In this document: positions 9,601-18,331 of the stretch, one piece after another | Layout of the letters: every line of letters starts with the position of its first letter | How positions within the stretch are numbered: position 1 is the first letter of the stretch | Source of the DNA: Flavobacteriales bacterium | Lineage (GTDB): Bacteria > Bacteroidota > Bacteroidia > Flavobacteriales_F > PHOS-HE28 | DNA length: 64,000 bases | Reading direction: 5' to 3' | Assembly: GCA_020635675.1 (NCBI GenBank) | Contig: JACJZJ010000001.1 | Location: 620,001 to 684,000 of the forward strand | Notes under the pieces: model-generated | Database searches by the model: none | What the model saw: only the letters and a program-made list of their open reading frames with translations | Told to the model about the DNA's origin: nothing | Translations under genes and position numbers: made by a program

Positions 9601-10077
9601 GCGCTGTTGCAGCGCGATGGCGACATCGTGGGCCTGGACGGCACCTCTTCGGTCGTGGTCGATGCCGCGCCGGGTAGTTACTATGTCGCGGTGCGTCACA
9701 GGAACCATCTCGGGGCCATGACCGCTTCGACCGTTGCACTGGGAGCCTCTTCGACCGTGATCGACCTGCGGACCGCTGCCACGTTGACCTGGGGTACGGT
9801 GGCGCGCAAGACCATTGGTGGAGTGCAAGTGCTCTGGGCGGGGAACACGTTCGGCGATGGTTTCGTGAAGTATGCAGGGACGAACAACGACCGTGATCCG
9901 ATCCTGCAGGCCATCGGAGGAACGACGCCTACCAGTGTGGCGCTCGGATACTTCCGCGAGGATGTGAACCTTTCGGGTGTGGTGAAGTACGCCGGTGCGC
10001 TGAACGACCGCGATCCGATCCTGGTGAACATCGGGGGCACGGTGCCCACGGCCACGCGTGTGGAGCAACTGCCCTGA
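6604..10077 (+). CDS. Secreted multidomain lysyl oxidase-like protein with shared C-terminal module
   Basis: 1157 residues from the ATG at 6604 (MERNMTLLVGVLLSAGLHAQ signal peptide; an in-frame start at 6556 is less likely). Order of domains: a MAM/jelly-roll-like domain ending CIDDMQVLSF; a GCTDPNAGNYDPGA Cys-rich motif; a beta domain with HDSYGDGLCCPGGSYTVYFD; a PPC-like domain; a second GCMDPNSCNFDP motif; then a lysyl oxidase domain. The oxidase domain has copper-ligand motif CHGHAH (His551, 553, 555), Lys577 in GFKNGFC and Tyr609 in CYDQYG, the two residues that form the LTQ cofactor in animal lysyl oxidases, followed by WIDITDVPAGQY. From about 8721 there is a dockerin-like pair (GDLNNDD and TDLNDDGAITVTDA) and then a beta segment that may be cohesin-like. 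The shared module starts at 9349. The expected activity is oxidative deamination of lysine side chains; its extracellular substrate is unknown. Confidence 0.85.
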   Translation: MERNMTLLVGVLLSAGLHAQCVTGYPALENFDGATSGNGTASGTLPSGWLNLSGDDMDWWVENGTTPSSGTGPSVDHSTGTSTGMYIYTEASSPNYPSKTAIIASPCYDISGLASPYLMFWYHMNGPTMGALHVDIDNNGSVTSDVLTVSGDQGDIWKQGLVNLAPYAGATNLRVRFRGITGSSYQSDICIDDMQVLSFTPVYGCTDPNAGNYDPGANVDDGSCDYSCGTGLKSVEIVIVPDNYPNEISWDLKSGQDGTTIASGGSTGTNICVDENTCLVFTIHDSYGDGLCCPGGSYTVYFDGTQVGYGSGNYGSSDQVVFNCPPGYSCSEAVTVGLGVHTATPLEYWYDFTPAQTGSYTVTTCGYNSCDTKLWMYDLACNNINVSPNLEGATFADDDDGGCGLQAVITGNMEAGVTYHLRVGDNNNSCNESVTFEIIYNGPAVGCMDPNSCNFDPLATVACSNCCLAVGDPNCPTGPDLSINQTTLGNSVSLATVNITDACAPAEGCVKALGQRYVIRFSTRIDNTGELDYYIGSPSSQPWMFNTNNCHGHAHYAGYADYVLFDQDGHNIPVGFKNGFCVIDVGCPNGTAHYGCSNMGISAGCYDQYGSGTTCNWIDITDVPAGQYTLVVRTNWNHVPDALGRHETNYANNYGQVCIDITRNAQNVPSFSIITGCPTWTDCMGQPYGDARYDCTGTCGGTTLTGDLNNDDLRDQADAQEYVMGILGDDISASSCTDLNDDGAITVTDAAMMVYCYTERDAYEANQPYIHYHPWCEYPRGWVSTIDTVSLQIGAFNPAQQYVDIYIKNPDCKVLAYEFDMSGLTIQSVENLAPGLMGDVSVNAFLGGHKVLGISYLDTLLNKNTSFVPLVRVHYYALTGTQVCIDQIVDVANDEGNNVITEIVGGCVAVNGVVALDPKVWLEGAFDPNTQLMQDSLRTHGYVPTTEPYTGLGFTHVGGGGEFVSPSVFDVAGPDAIVDWVMVELRDAGAPATVVATRSALLQRDGDIVGLDGTSSVVVDAAPGSYYVAVRHRNHLGAMTASTVALGASSTVIDLRTAATLTWGTVARKTIGGVQVLWAGNTFGDGFVKYAGTNNDRDPILQAIGGTTPTSVALGYFREDVNLSGVVKYAGALNDRDPILVNIGGTVPTATRVEQLP
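8721..9345 (+). other. Internal dockerin-like pair followed by cohesin-like beta segment within the lysyl oxidase protein
   Basis: Two EF-hand-like loops (GDLNNDDLRDQADAQ and TDLNDDGAITVTDAAMM) are separated by about 20 residues, in the spacing of a type I dockerin. About 130 residues of beta pattern follow (VSLQIGAF...VLAYEFDMSGLTIQSVEN...VPLVRVHYYAL). The cohesin-like label is inference from the pattern only. Confidence 0.45.
9349..10074 (+). repeat. Shared C-terminal module, copy 2
   Basis: 242-residue copy. Landmarks are IVDWVMVELRD, LLQRDGDIV and RHRNHLG, then GNTFGDGFVKY and EDVNLSGVVKY loops with NDRDPIL, ending TATRVEQLP. Confidence 0.85.
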
Positions 10078-10100
10078 TGGCCTCCATCATGAAGCTTGAT

Positions 10101-10132
10101 GTGGAGCCCCTCCTTGAGGGGCTCCACATTTT
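10101..10132 (+). terminator. Rho-independent terminator after the lysyl oxidase gene
   Basis: A perfect 12-bp stem (10101-10112 with 10116-10127), a 3-base loop and a following ATTTTC. It lies 24 bases after the stop codon, which separates this gene transcriptionally from the next one. Confidence 0.8.
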
Positions 10133-10163
10133 CATAACGTTGCGTATCGCAACAACGAATTCC

Positions 10164-12377
10164 ATGTCCTATCGGATCGGATGCGTTCTGCTGGCGGCCA
10201 CACTGGGCCATTGGACCAGTACCCTTTTCGCGCAGACGGCTCCCATCGAGGTCGACGGTTCGTTCACCGACTGGAACGCCTCGCTCGCCACGTCGATGGA
10301 TCTGAACGTCCCCGCCTCGGGCGTGGACCTCCTTGACTTCCAGGTGACGAATGATGGGGCGTATCTCTTTCTGAAGTTGGACCTTGGACAGGAGATCGAT
10401 CTGGTCGACGAATTGGTCCCGCATTCGATCCAGCTCGGCATCGATGCCGACGATGACCCGTCGACCGGAACCGTGGTCCAGGCCGGCTACGGTTGTGAAT
10501 TGCGTGTCCGCTTCGATACGAGAACGGTCTACTACAATGTTGGTGGAGGTCAAACGCTCGGAATGCTCGACCTGGGGATCGTACCACTTCCCACCACAAC
10601 GGGCACATCATTCGAGATGGCCATCCCTTTGGATATCGTGCCTGACGGGATCCACCCCTTGTTCACCGGCAGCGTTGTCCGGATCGTCTTTCAGGAGCTC
10701 GATGGGGGCGACGTCATCCCCGAGGCGGGGCAGGTGTTCAGCTACACGATCGATGGAACGCCGGTCGCTCCCTGGGTGCCGATCGACCTGGACAGATCCG
10801 ATACCGATCTCGTGCGCATCACCGCTTGGAACGTCCTGAACAGTGGGCTGGAGGATCCGACCCGTGCACCCGCCTTCGAGCGCATGCTCCAGGCATTGCG
10901 ACCGGATGTGATCGGCTTCGTGGAGTGCTACAATACAACCGCCCCCGAAGCGAAGGCCCTGCTCGACGCCTGGTTGCCCATCGGTGGGGCCGGTTGGCAT
11001 GTCCTCAAGAAGAACACGGACATGATCCTGGCGTCGCGATGGCCGATCCTGCAAAGTTGGACGGGTCTTGACCGCCAGTTCCCGGTCCTGATCGATCTGC
11101 CGCCTGATCATCCCTCGGACCTTCTGGTCTCGGTCGCCCATTTCAATTGCTGCACGGCCGATGCTGCGCGTCAGGACCAGGCGGATGCTTTCGCCCAATT
11201 CATGCTTGATGCCAAGTCACCCGGCGGCACAGTGACACTGCCTGCCAATACCCCCGTCGCGTTGATCGGCGACCTTAATCTGGTGGGCTACGCGCAACAA
11301 TTGACCACGCTCCTCACCGGCGCCATCCAGAGCACGGGCACCTACGGCGCCGGTGGCCCGCTCGATTGGGACGGCACCGACCTGGCGGCCACGGTCTTCC
11401 CCTTGTCCGATGAACGCATGGCATACACTTGGGCGCCTTCCTCCGGATCATACCCTCCCGGTCGCTTGGACTATTTCATCCATACCGATGCGGCGATGAC
11501 GGTCATGAAGGCGTTCGCTGTCCGCACTGAGCGCATGTCGGGAACGAGGCTCGCACAATACGGGCTCCTCACTGACGATTCGGGTGATGCGTCCGATCAC
11601 CTGCCCATCACGAGCGATGTCCATATCGGTCCCATTGCCCAGGTCGCGCTCGCTCCGCGTCTCTTCCTTGATGGCCCGTATGAAAGTGCGACGGGGATGA
11701 TGCGGGACGACTTGCGCGCGGCGGGGCTGGTCCCCCTGGGAGAACCCTATTCGGCCATGGGCATGCCACAGGTCGGGGGTGGCGGGGAGACAACCTCGAA
11801 CCTGGTCTTGAGCGCGACCGGCAATGATGCCATTGTGGACTGGGTGCGATTGGAAATTCGCGAAGCGGCGGACCCGACCGTTATCGCGGCAACGCGGCAG
11901 GCGCTCTTGCAGCGGGACGGTGACGTGGTCATGGCCGATGGAACGGCTGGTGTGTCCTTTGACGCCCCGCCCGGTGATTATTACGTCGTCGTGCGCCATC
12001 GGAACCATCTTGGATGTATGACGGCCGCCACCATCGCTTTGTCCGCATCCTCCGTTCCATTGGACCTTGCCGATCCCTCTGCGGTGACCTTCGGCACCGC
12101 GGCAATGAAGAGCGTGGTAGGTGCGCAGACCCTGTGGCCGGGGGATGCCACCGGGGATGGCATGCTGAAATACACTGGTGCCCAGAACGACCGGGACCCG
12201 ATCCTCGGCACCATCGGAGGTACTACGCCGACCGCGACCGCGACCGGTTACTTTGGCACCGACATCAACATGGACGGCGTGGTGAAATACGCCGGTGCGC
12301 AGAACGACCGTGATCCGATCCTGGTGAACATCGGGGGTACGATACCAACGGCCACGCGCGTAGAGCAGTTACCCTGA
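10164..12377 (+). CDS. Secreted endonuclease/exonuclease/phosphatase-family protein with DOMON-like domain and shared C-terminal module
   Basis: 737 residues from the ATG at 10164 (signal peptide MSYRIGCVLLAATLGHWTST, cut after LFAQ). Residues about 25-215 resemble the DOMON/CBM9-like fold (opening IEVDGSFTDWNASLATSMDL). Residues about 220-490 form an EEP hydrolase with the motifs RITAWNVLN, DVIGFVEC (catalytic Glu), VALIGDLNLVG (Asp/Asn) and ASDHLPI (Asp-His), so the active site looks complete. This family includes DNases and phosphodiesterases; a secreted nuclease or phosphatase is the likely role. The shared module starts at 11649 and ends ATRVEQLP. The gene is isolated from the upstream gene by a terminator. 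A TAACGTTG element at 10135-10142 could be its -7 box. Confidence 0.88.
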   Translation: MSYRIGCVLLAATLGHWTSTLFAQTAPIEVDGSFTDWNASLATSMDLNVPASGVDLLDFQVTNDGAYLFLKLDLGQEIDLVDELVPHSIQLGIDADDDPSTGTVVQAGYGCELRVRFDTRTVYYNVGGGQTLGMLDLGIVPLPTTTGTSFEMAIPLDIVPDGIHPLFTGSVVRIVFQELDGGDVIPEAGQVFSYTIDGTPVAPWVPIDLDRSDTDLVRITAWNVLNSGLEDPTRAPAFERMLQALRPDVIGFVECYNTTAPEAKALLDAWLPIGGAGWHVLKKNTDMILASRWPILQSWTGLDRQFPVLIDLPPDHPSDLLVSVAHFNCCTADAARQDQADAFAQFMLDAKSPGGTVTLPANTPVALIGDLNLVGYAQQLTTLLTGAIQSTGTYGAGGPLDWDGTDLAATVFPLSDERMAYTWAPSSGSYPPGRLDYFIHTDAAMTVMKAFAVRTERMSGTRLAQYGLLTDDSGDASDHLPITSDVHIGPIAQVALAPRLFLDGPYESATGMMRDDLRAAGLVPLGEPYSAMGMPQVGGGGETTSNLVLSATGNDAIVDWVRLEIREAADPTVIAATRQALLQRDGDVVMADGTAGVSFDAPPGDYYVVVRHRNHLGCMTAATIALSASSVPLDLADPSAVTFGTAAMKSVVGAQTLWPGDATGDGMLKYTGAQNDRDPILGTIGGTTPTATATGYFGTDINMDGVVKYAGAQNDRDPILVNIGGTIPTATRVEQLP
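11649..12374 (+). repeat. Shared C-terminal module, copy 3
   Basis: 242-residue copy. Landmarks are GMMRDDLRAAG, AIVDWVRLEIRE and LLQRDGDVV, then GDATGDGMLKY and TDINMDGVVKY loops, ending TATRVEQLP. Confidence 0.85.
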
Positions 12378-12610
12378 GCGACATGACCACGATCCCGTTG
12401 CATGCCCGGATCGCAAGATCGGATCGTTCCGATCCGAAGGACCGGTGACTTGGGGTCCTGATGTGAGATATTGGCATGCGGCAGTTGGATATCTGCCCGG
12501 AGAAATGAGGGTATGGTAAGCGTCCACACATGCCGAACATTGGGATCCCGATCCCCACTATTTCAGGGTCGGTACTGGCCTTGCGTAGGGGGACGACCTA
12601 ATTTGCGCAC

Positions 12611-15600
12611 ATGAACATGACCTGCTCGGTACCCAGCCTTCTCGCAGCCTTCCTGATGACCGGGCAATTGACGGCCCAACCCCAGGAGCGACCGGTCGAT
12701 CTTGTGGCATCGGCCAGGTTGGAACTGCAAAAACGGGGAACGGATGGATCGGACCTGGCCGATCTGGTGGTCAAGGACAGCTACAGTGATGCAAGGACGG
12801 GTGTAGTGCATGCTTATCTACGGCAGCGCATGCACGGTATCGAGATCTGGGGCGCTGACATCGGGATGCATCTCCGGGCCGACGGAACAGTGATCGCGCT
12901 CACGCAGAGCATCGTTCAGGGTCTGCGGACCAAGGAGACCAACACCGCTCCTGGACTTTCACCGGAGGAGGCCTTGCGTACGGTCATGCAGCGTGAAGGT
13001 ATGCGTGCGGCGTCCTTGGACAGGATCGCCGAGGATGCGGAACTCCATCGCTTTACCTATTCCGGGAAAAGTGTCACGACAGAGGATCCCACCGTGCAAC
13101 TGTTCTATCTGCCGGTCGGTGAGCGTCAGGTGCTCGTATGGAACGTTGTGATCTACGTTCCGAGCACGGTGCATTGGTGGAACGTCAGGATCGACGCCAC
13201 GACCGGTCAGGAACTGGGCAGGAACGACTGGGTCGCGCAATGCGCTTTTGAAGATGGCCCCGTTCCGTTCGCCCCGGTCTCACCGAACGACTACAATGTG
13301 TTCGCCCTGCCTCTGGAAAGTCCGAACCACGGCGCGCGCTCCCTGGCGAATGCCCCGTGGACCATGGCATTGAACGCGTCTCCCTTCGGCTGGCACGATA
13401 CGGATGGATCGCCAGGAGCGGAGTACACCATCACGCGGGGCAACAATGTTTATGCATCCGAGGACCGGGATGACAACAACGTGCCCGGTTACAGCCCCGA
13501 CGGAGGACCCACCCTGGATTTCGACTTCTCACTGGACCTGGCCCTCGACCCGCTGGACTACGAGGACGTGGTGATCACCAACCTGTTCTATTGGAACAAC
13601 ATCATTCACGACGTCACCTACCAGTACGGGTTCGATGAGGTGAGCGGCAATTTCCAGGTGAACAATTATGGCAATGGCGGGTCCGGCAACGATGCGGTGA
13701 ACGCGGATGCACAGGACGGCAGTGGTACGAACAACGCGAACTTTGGTACACCACCCGACGGGAGCAGCCCGCGGATGCAGATGTATCGGTGGACCTACAC
13801 TACCCCGAACCGCGACAGCGATCTCGATGCGGGTGTGATCATCCACGAATACACCCATGGGATCTCCAATCGCCTGGTCGGAGGGCCGTCCAACACGGGC
13901 TGTCTGTCCAATGCCGAGCAGATGGGGGAGGGTTGGAGCGACTATGTCGGCCTGATGCTGACGATGCGGCCCGGTGATCAGGGCACTGACGCCCGAGGCA
14001 TTGGCACGTATGTGCTGGGTGAACCGGTGACCGGTGGTGGGATACGTCCAGCCCCCTATAGCACCGATTTCAGCGTGAACGGATTCACCTACGGAAATAC
14101 GAACAGTGGTGTAAGCCAGCCCCACGGGATCGGTTTTGTGTGGTGCACGATCCTCTGGGAGGTCACCTGGGACTTGATCGCGCAATACGGCTTCGATCCC
14201 GATATATACAATGGGACCGGTGGCAACAACATCGCACTGCAATTGGTGCTCGACGGCATGAAGTTGACGCCTTGCAGTCCGGGGTTCGTGGATGCACGGG
14301 ACGCGATCCTGCAAGCCGACATGGTCGACAATGGAGGCGCCAATCAAACCTTGCTTTGGGCTGCGTTCGCCCGTCGCGGGTTGGGATACAGCGCCGACCA
14401 GGGCAGTTCGTCCAGCCGCTCCGATCAGACCGAGGCGTTCGATCTGCCTCTGAGCGACAATGTGGGCGTCACATCGGCGATCTTCCCGTCCTCGGGTTAC
14501 GTGTACGAATGTCTGAATGGGGGCGCGGTCACTGTGCGGCTTCGGAACAACGGTCAGGCCGCGCAGTCCAACATCCCGGTGAGCTACCGGCTGGACAATG
14601 GTGCCGTGGTGTCCGATACGTATGCGGGACCCCTGGCCCCGGGCGCGGCGGTGGACTTCAGCTTCCCCGGTACGCTGACCATTTCAGGGAACGGTCCGCA
14701 TCAGTTCAAGTCATGGACAGCGTTGGCGGGTGACCTGTATCAACCGGACGACACGGTTACGGTGGATTTCGAACTGTCCGTTCCGGTATCGCCTCCTGTC
14801 ATGGAGGATGCCGAGGGTGGCCAGGTGGCTCCGGACGGATGGATGGTGGACAATCCGGACGGTTCCTACACATGGGAACTGTTCGCCCTCGACGACGGTC
14901 CGCAATGCGGACCCACGAATGCCTGGCGCCTGAACCACTGGTACTACTCGTCCATGGGCCAGGAGGACGCGCTGCAGAGCGCATTGATCGATCTGGCCGG
15001 GGTCGGTGATCCGGAATTGGCCTTCGATCATGCCTATGTCCGCTACAGCTCCTTCTATTCGGATGGCTTCCGGGTCGAGATAAGCGCCGATTGTGGGCTG
15101 AACTGGACCGTGCTCTTCGATTCCTCAGGCACCGATCTGGAAACGGCCGCGACCACCACCGCCGTTTGGGTCCCTTCATCCTGCGGGGATTGGCAGCACA
15201 ATGTGCTCGATCTCTCCGCCTACGCCGGTCAACAGGTGCTGGTCCGCTTCGTTTCCGTCAATGGCTACGGGAACCAGTTCTACATGGACAATATCCAGGT
15301 GACCGGAACGGGCCTTGCGCTCCCCCTGCGCGTCATGCTGGAAGGACCCTACAATGCCGGTTCGGGTCTGATGCGTGATGACCTGCGTTCAGCGGGTTAT
15401 GTCCCGACCGCCGAACCCTATTCCGCCCTCGGCTACACCCATGTGGGTGGCGGAGGTGGCGAAACGCTGGACGCCGGCGTGCTCGGTGTCACAGGCAACG
15501 ATGCGATCGTGGATTGGGTGGTGGTGGAATTGCGCGACGATGGCGATCCCAGCGTGGTCACCAATTCCCGCTCGGCGCTTCTGCAGCGCGATGGCGATGT

Positions 15601-16051
15601 GGTCGGAATGGACGGCACCTCACCAGTGATCTTCTCCGGGGTCTCCGGGGATCGCTATGTGTCCGTCCGCCATCGTAACCATCTGGGGTGCATGACCGCT
15701 GCGCCGGTAACCCTCGCCCAAGGCATGGCAACGCTTGACCTGACCTCCCCGGCGACGACCACCTATGGCGTGAACGCCCGAAAGGACCTCAATGGCATCA
15801 TGCTCCTCTGGGCCGGCAATGTGCTCCCGGACGCAACGCTGAAATATGCCGGGTCGGCGAACGACCGCGACCCGATCCTGACGCTCATCGGGGGCACCAC
15901 ACCGAACAACACGGCCAGTGGCTATCATCCGGAGGACGTCAATCTGGATGGAACGGTCAAATACGCCGGATCCGCGAACGACCGTGATCCGATCCTCGTG
16001 AACGTTGGCGGAACAGTGCCAACGGCAACACGAGCCGAACAACTGCCCTGA
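12611..16051 (+). CDS. Secreted M36 (fungalysin-type) zinc metallopeptidase with shared C-terminal module
   Basis: 1146 residues. The signal peptide MNMTCSVPSLLAAFLMTGQL (TAQ) is followed by an FTP/PepSY-like propeptide at about residues 30-200 (GIEIWGADIGMHLRADGTVI, and WWNVRIDATTGQELGRNDW at its end). The M36 catalytic domain has HEYTH at His412-His416 followed by GISNRLVGG, and the third zinc ligand Glu440 in GEGWSDY. A CARDB-like adhesive domain (about 620-720) and a jelly-roll/MAM-like domain (about 740-900, ending YMDNIQVTGTG) follow. The shared module starts at 15320. Expected role: extracellular protein degradation after removal of the propeptide. A TAATTTG box at 12599-12605 lies very close to the ATG, so the real leader may be very short or the start slightly downstream (Met3). 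Confidence 0.92.
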   Translation: MNMTCSVPSLLAAFLMTGQLTAQPQERPVDLVASARLELQKRGTDGSDLADLVVKDSYSDARTGVVHAYLRQRMHGIEIWGADIGMHLRADGTVIALTQSIVQGLRTKETNTAPGLSPEEALRTVMQREGMRAASLDRIAEDAELHRFTYSGKSVTTEDPTVQLFYLPVGERQVLVWNVVIYVPSTVHWWNVRIDATTGQELGRNDWVAQCAFEDGPVPFAPVSPNDYNVFALPLESPNHGARSLANAPWTMALNASPFGWHDTDGSPGAEYTITRGNNVYASEDRDDNNVPGYSPDGGPTLDFDFSLDLALDPLDYEDVVITNLFYWNNIIHDVTYQYGFDEVSGNFQVNNYGNGGSGNDAVNADAQDGSGTNNANFGTPPDGSSPRMQMYRWTYTTPNRDSDLDAGVIIHEYTHGISNRLVGGPSNTGCLSNAEQMGEGWSDYVGLMLTMRPGDQGTDARGIGTYVLGEPVTGGGIRPAPYSTDFSVNGFTYGNTNSGVSQPHGIGFVWCTILWEVTWDLIAQYGFDPDIYNGTGGNNIALQLVLDGMKLTPCSPGFVDARDAILQADMVDNGGANQTLLWAAFARRGLGYSADQGSSSSRSDQTEAFDLPLSDNVGVTSAIFPSSGYVYECLNGGAVTVRLRNNGQAAQSNIPVSYRLDNGAVVSDTYAGPLAPGAAVDFSFPGTLTISGNGPHQFKSWTALAGDLYQPDDTVTVDFELSVPVSPPVMEDAEGGQVAPDGWMVDNPDGSYTWELFALDDGPQCGPTNAWRLNHWYYSSMGQEDALQSALIDLAGVGDPELAFDHAYVRYSSFYSDGFRVEISADCGLNWTVLFDSSGTDLETAATTTAVWVPSSCGDWQHNVLDLSAYAGQQVLVRFVSVNGYGNQFYMDNIQVTGTGLALPLRVMLEGPYNAGSGLMRDDLRSAGYVPTAEPYSALGYTHVGGGGGETLDAGVLGVTGNDAIVDWVVVELRDDGDPSVVTNSRSALLQRDGDVVGMDGTSPVIFSGVSGDRYVSVRHRNHLGCMTAAPVTLAQGMATLDLTSPATTTYGVNARKDLNGIMLLWAGNVLPDATLKYAGSANDRDPILTLIGGTTPNNTASGYHPEDVNLDGTVKYAGSANDRDPILVNVGGTVPTATRAEQLP
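15320..16048 (+). repeat. Shared C-terminal module, copy 4
   Basis: 243-residue copy. Landmarks are GLMRDDLRSAG, AIVDWVVVELRD, LLQRDGDVV and RHRNHLG, then GNVLPDATLKY (first loop degenerate) and EDVNLDGTVKY, ending TATRAEQLP. Confidence 0.85.
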
Positions 16052-16079
16052 TGACCGTGGCGCGGTCGGCCGATCATCC

Positions 16080-16111
16080 TTGACCTGGCCCCCGTTCCCG
16101 AAATAGATTTG
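16080..16111 (+). promoter_or_regulatory. Predicted Bacteroidota-type promoter for the VCBS/ASPIC gene
   Basis: TTG at 16080-16082, a 21-base spacer, then TAGATTTG at 16104-16111, an exact TAnnTTTG match and identical to the box before the 3600 gene. The ATG at 16124 is 12 bases downstream, implying a very short leader. Confidence 0.55.
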
Positions 16112-16123
16112 CGGACCCAAAGA

Positions 16124-18331
16124 ATGAATATGCAGAAGCCTACCCTCGTCCTCGCCGCCTGCTTCCTCAGCGCGTCGGGTTTCACCCAGACCTTCACATT
16201 GAGCACTTCGGTCCTTTCCAACACATCGGCTCGAACAGGGGGGTGTGTGGGTGTTGCGGACATGGACGGAGATGGGTATGATGACCTGCTGCTCCTGAAC
16301 CAAAGCACGCATCTGTACATCGACTACCAGAACGCCAACGGAACGTTCAGCTCCTACGACTATGGGACCGTGTCGGGTTCGAGCCAATGGGGTATGGCGG
16401 CCGGTGACGTGGACAATGATGGGCACAAGGACGTGTTCTCAGGAGGGAGCTATGATGGGGTCCACTTCAAGGAGATCAATGCGCGCGGAAGTTCTTCATC
16501 GGTGACCAGCTTGTCGAATGGAAACATGTTCATGCAATGCGCCAACCTGGCCGACATGAACAACGATGGATGGTTGGATGCTTTCGGCTGCCACGATGAC
16601 GGCGCACCGCACGTGTGGTACAACAATGGGTCCGGGAGCCTTGTACCGAACTCGTCGATCGATTTCTCCACGGCATGCAGCGGCCAGTCGGGCGACATGA
16701 GCGGGAACTACGGCAGTGTCTTTATCGACTTCGACAACGACGGGGACCTTGACTTCCAGATCTCGCATTGCCGCCAGGGTGTCAACTCATCCAGTGATTG
16801 CCGTCGATGGGACAGGCTCTTCGTGAACGATGGGAACAACAACTATTCCGACCTGGCAGGCACCTACGGCATGGAGAATCACGAACAGGTCTGGACCACG
16901 GATTTCGGGGACCTGGACAATGATGGTGATCTGGACGCCATCAGCACCACGCACAGCAGCACCATGATGGTCTTCATCAACGATGGGGCCGGCCATTTCA
17001 CGAACGCCACGTCAGGAAGCGGGATCGAGTATTCCTCGTTCTTCCTTCAAAGCAAGCTGGAGGATCTGGACAATGACGGATACCTGGACCTGATCACGGC
17101 CGGAGGTGAATACTATTTCCATGGGGACGGTGACGGGACCTTCACACAGATAGCGAACATGCTCCCCGAGCCTGGCTCGGGCTACACCCTGCACACATTC
17201 GCCACGGGTGATCTGAACCATGACGGGTTCATCGATGTGTATGCCGGCTACGGCTCGAGCTACGTGACCCCAAGCAGTTCCAAGAACGACCAGCTCTACC
17301 TCAACAACGGCAACAGCAACCATTTCCTCAATTTCAACCTGGAGGGTGTGGAAAGCAACCGGGACGGGGTGGGTGCCCGTGTCACGCTATACGGTCCATG
17401 GGGCACGCAGATCCGGGAGGTGCGCGCGGGTGAGAGCTATGGCATCATCTGCTCGTTCACCTGTCATTTCGGCCTCGGGTCCGCCTTGGAGGCCGATTCC
17501 GCGATCGTGCGTTGGCCCTCCGGCACCGTCGACCGGTTCTACAACATCGCAGCGGACCAATGGATCGATGTCCGTGAGGGAGGGACGACCAAGGCCGTTC
17601 TCGATCTGAAGGTGATGCTCGAAGGTCCTTATCAAACGGGCAGTGGCCTGATGAACGATGGCCTGCGGAGCAACAACCTGGTACCGATCACCCAACCATA
17701 TGGTGGCTTTGGGCTGAGCGTGGTGGGTGATGCCGTAATGGCCAAGCTGGCCCCCTCCGTATTGCTGGTGACCGGCAACGATGCCATCGTGGACTGGGTG
17801 TGGGTCGAACTCCGGGACAAGAACAACGCCGCGAACATCCTCCGTGCGAGACCTGCCCTGGTCCAGAGGGATGGCGACGTCGTGGAACTGGACGGGATCA
17901 CGCATTTGCCCATGGGCTTGGAGGACGACCAGTACCATGTGGTCGTTCGTCACAGGAATCATCTCGGGTGCATGACCGCGGGCGCCATCGCCCTTTCCGG
18001 TTCCCCCACGGCCATCGACCTGACCGACCCTGGAACGACGACCTACGGGACCGATGCGCGGAAGAATGTGAACGGAACGATGGTGCTCTATGCCGGGAAT
18101 ACGGTCTGGGACGGCTTGTTGAAGTATGCCGGAGCAAGCAATGATCGCGACCCCGTCCTTCTGGCCATTGGAGGCACCGTCCCGACCTCGACGACCACTG
18201 GGTATTTATCGACCGACGTGACCATGGACGGGACGATCAAATATGCAGGCGCGAACAATGATCGCGATCCTATCTTGGTCAACATCGGAGGTAGCGTTCC
18301 AACGGCCACCCGGGCGCAGCAACTTCCGTGA
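16124..18331 (+). CDS. Secreted VCBS/FG-GAP and ASPIC/UnbV (CRTAC-like) protein with shared C-terminal module
   Basis: 735 residues from the ATG at 16124 (MNMQKPTLVLAACFLSASGF, cut after TQ); an upstream in-frame TTG at 16109 falls inside the promoter box and is rejected. Calcium-binding FG-GAP/VCBS blades recur (ADMDGDGYDDLLLLN, GDVDNDGHKDVFSGG, ADMNNDGWLDAFG, IDFDNDGDLDF, GDLDNDGDLDAIS, EDLDNDGYLDLIT, GDLNHDGFIDVYAG). An ASPIC/UnbV domain follows (SNRDGVGARVTLYG, VRWPSGTVDRFYNI). The shared module begins at 17600. Extracellular beta-propeller adhesins of this type are common, but the ligand cannot be predicted. Confidence 0.85.
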   Translation: MNMQKPTLVLAACFLSASGFTQTFTLSTSVLSNTSARTGGCVGVADMDGDGYDDLLLLNQSTHLYIDYQNANGTFSSYDYGTVSGSSQWGMAAGDVDNDGHKDVFSGGSYDGVHFKEINARGSSSSVTSLSNGNMFMQCANLADMNNDGWLDAFGCHDDGAPHVWYNNGSGSLVPNSSIDFSTACSGQSGDMSGNYGSVFIDFDNDGDLDFQISHCRQGVNSSSDCRRWDRLFVNDGNNNYSDLAGTYGMENHEQVWTTDFGDLDNDGDLDAISTTHSSTMMVFINDGAGHFTNATSGSGIEYSSFFLQSKLEDLDNDGYLDLITAGGEYYFHGDGDGTFTQIANMLPEPGSGYTLHTFATGDLNHDGFIDVYAGYGSSYVTPSSSKNDQLYLNNGNSNHFLNFNLEGVESNRDGVGARVTLYGPWGTQIREVRAGESYGIICSFTCHFGLGSALEADSAIVRWPSGTVDRFYNIAADQWIDVREGGTTKAVLDLKVMLEGPYQTGSGLMNDGLRSNNLVPITQPYGGFGLSVVGDAVMAKLAPSVLLVTGNDAIVDWVWVELRDKNNAANILRARPALVQRDGDVVELDGITHLPMGLEDDQYHVVVRHRNHLGCMTAGAIALSGSPTAIDLTDPGTTTYGTDARKNVNGTMVLYAGNTVWDGLLKYAGASNDRDPVLLAIGGTVPTSTTTGYLSTDVTMDGTIKYAGANNDRDPILVNIGGSVPTATRAQQLP
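17600..18328 (+). repeat. Shared C-terminal module, copy 5
   Basis: 243-residue copy, the most divergent at its start (GLMNDGLRSNN, AIVDWVWVELRD, LVQRDGDVV, RHRNHLG). Loops are GNTVWDGLLKY and TDVTMDGTIKY with NDRDP; it ends TATRAQQLP. Confidence 0.85.
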
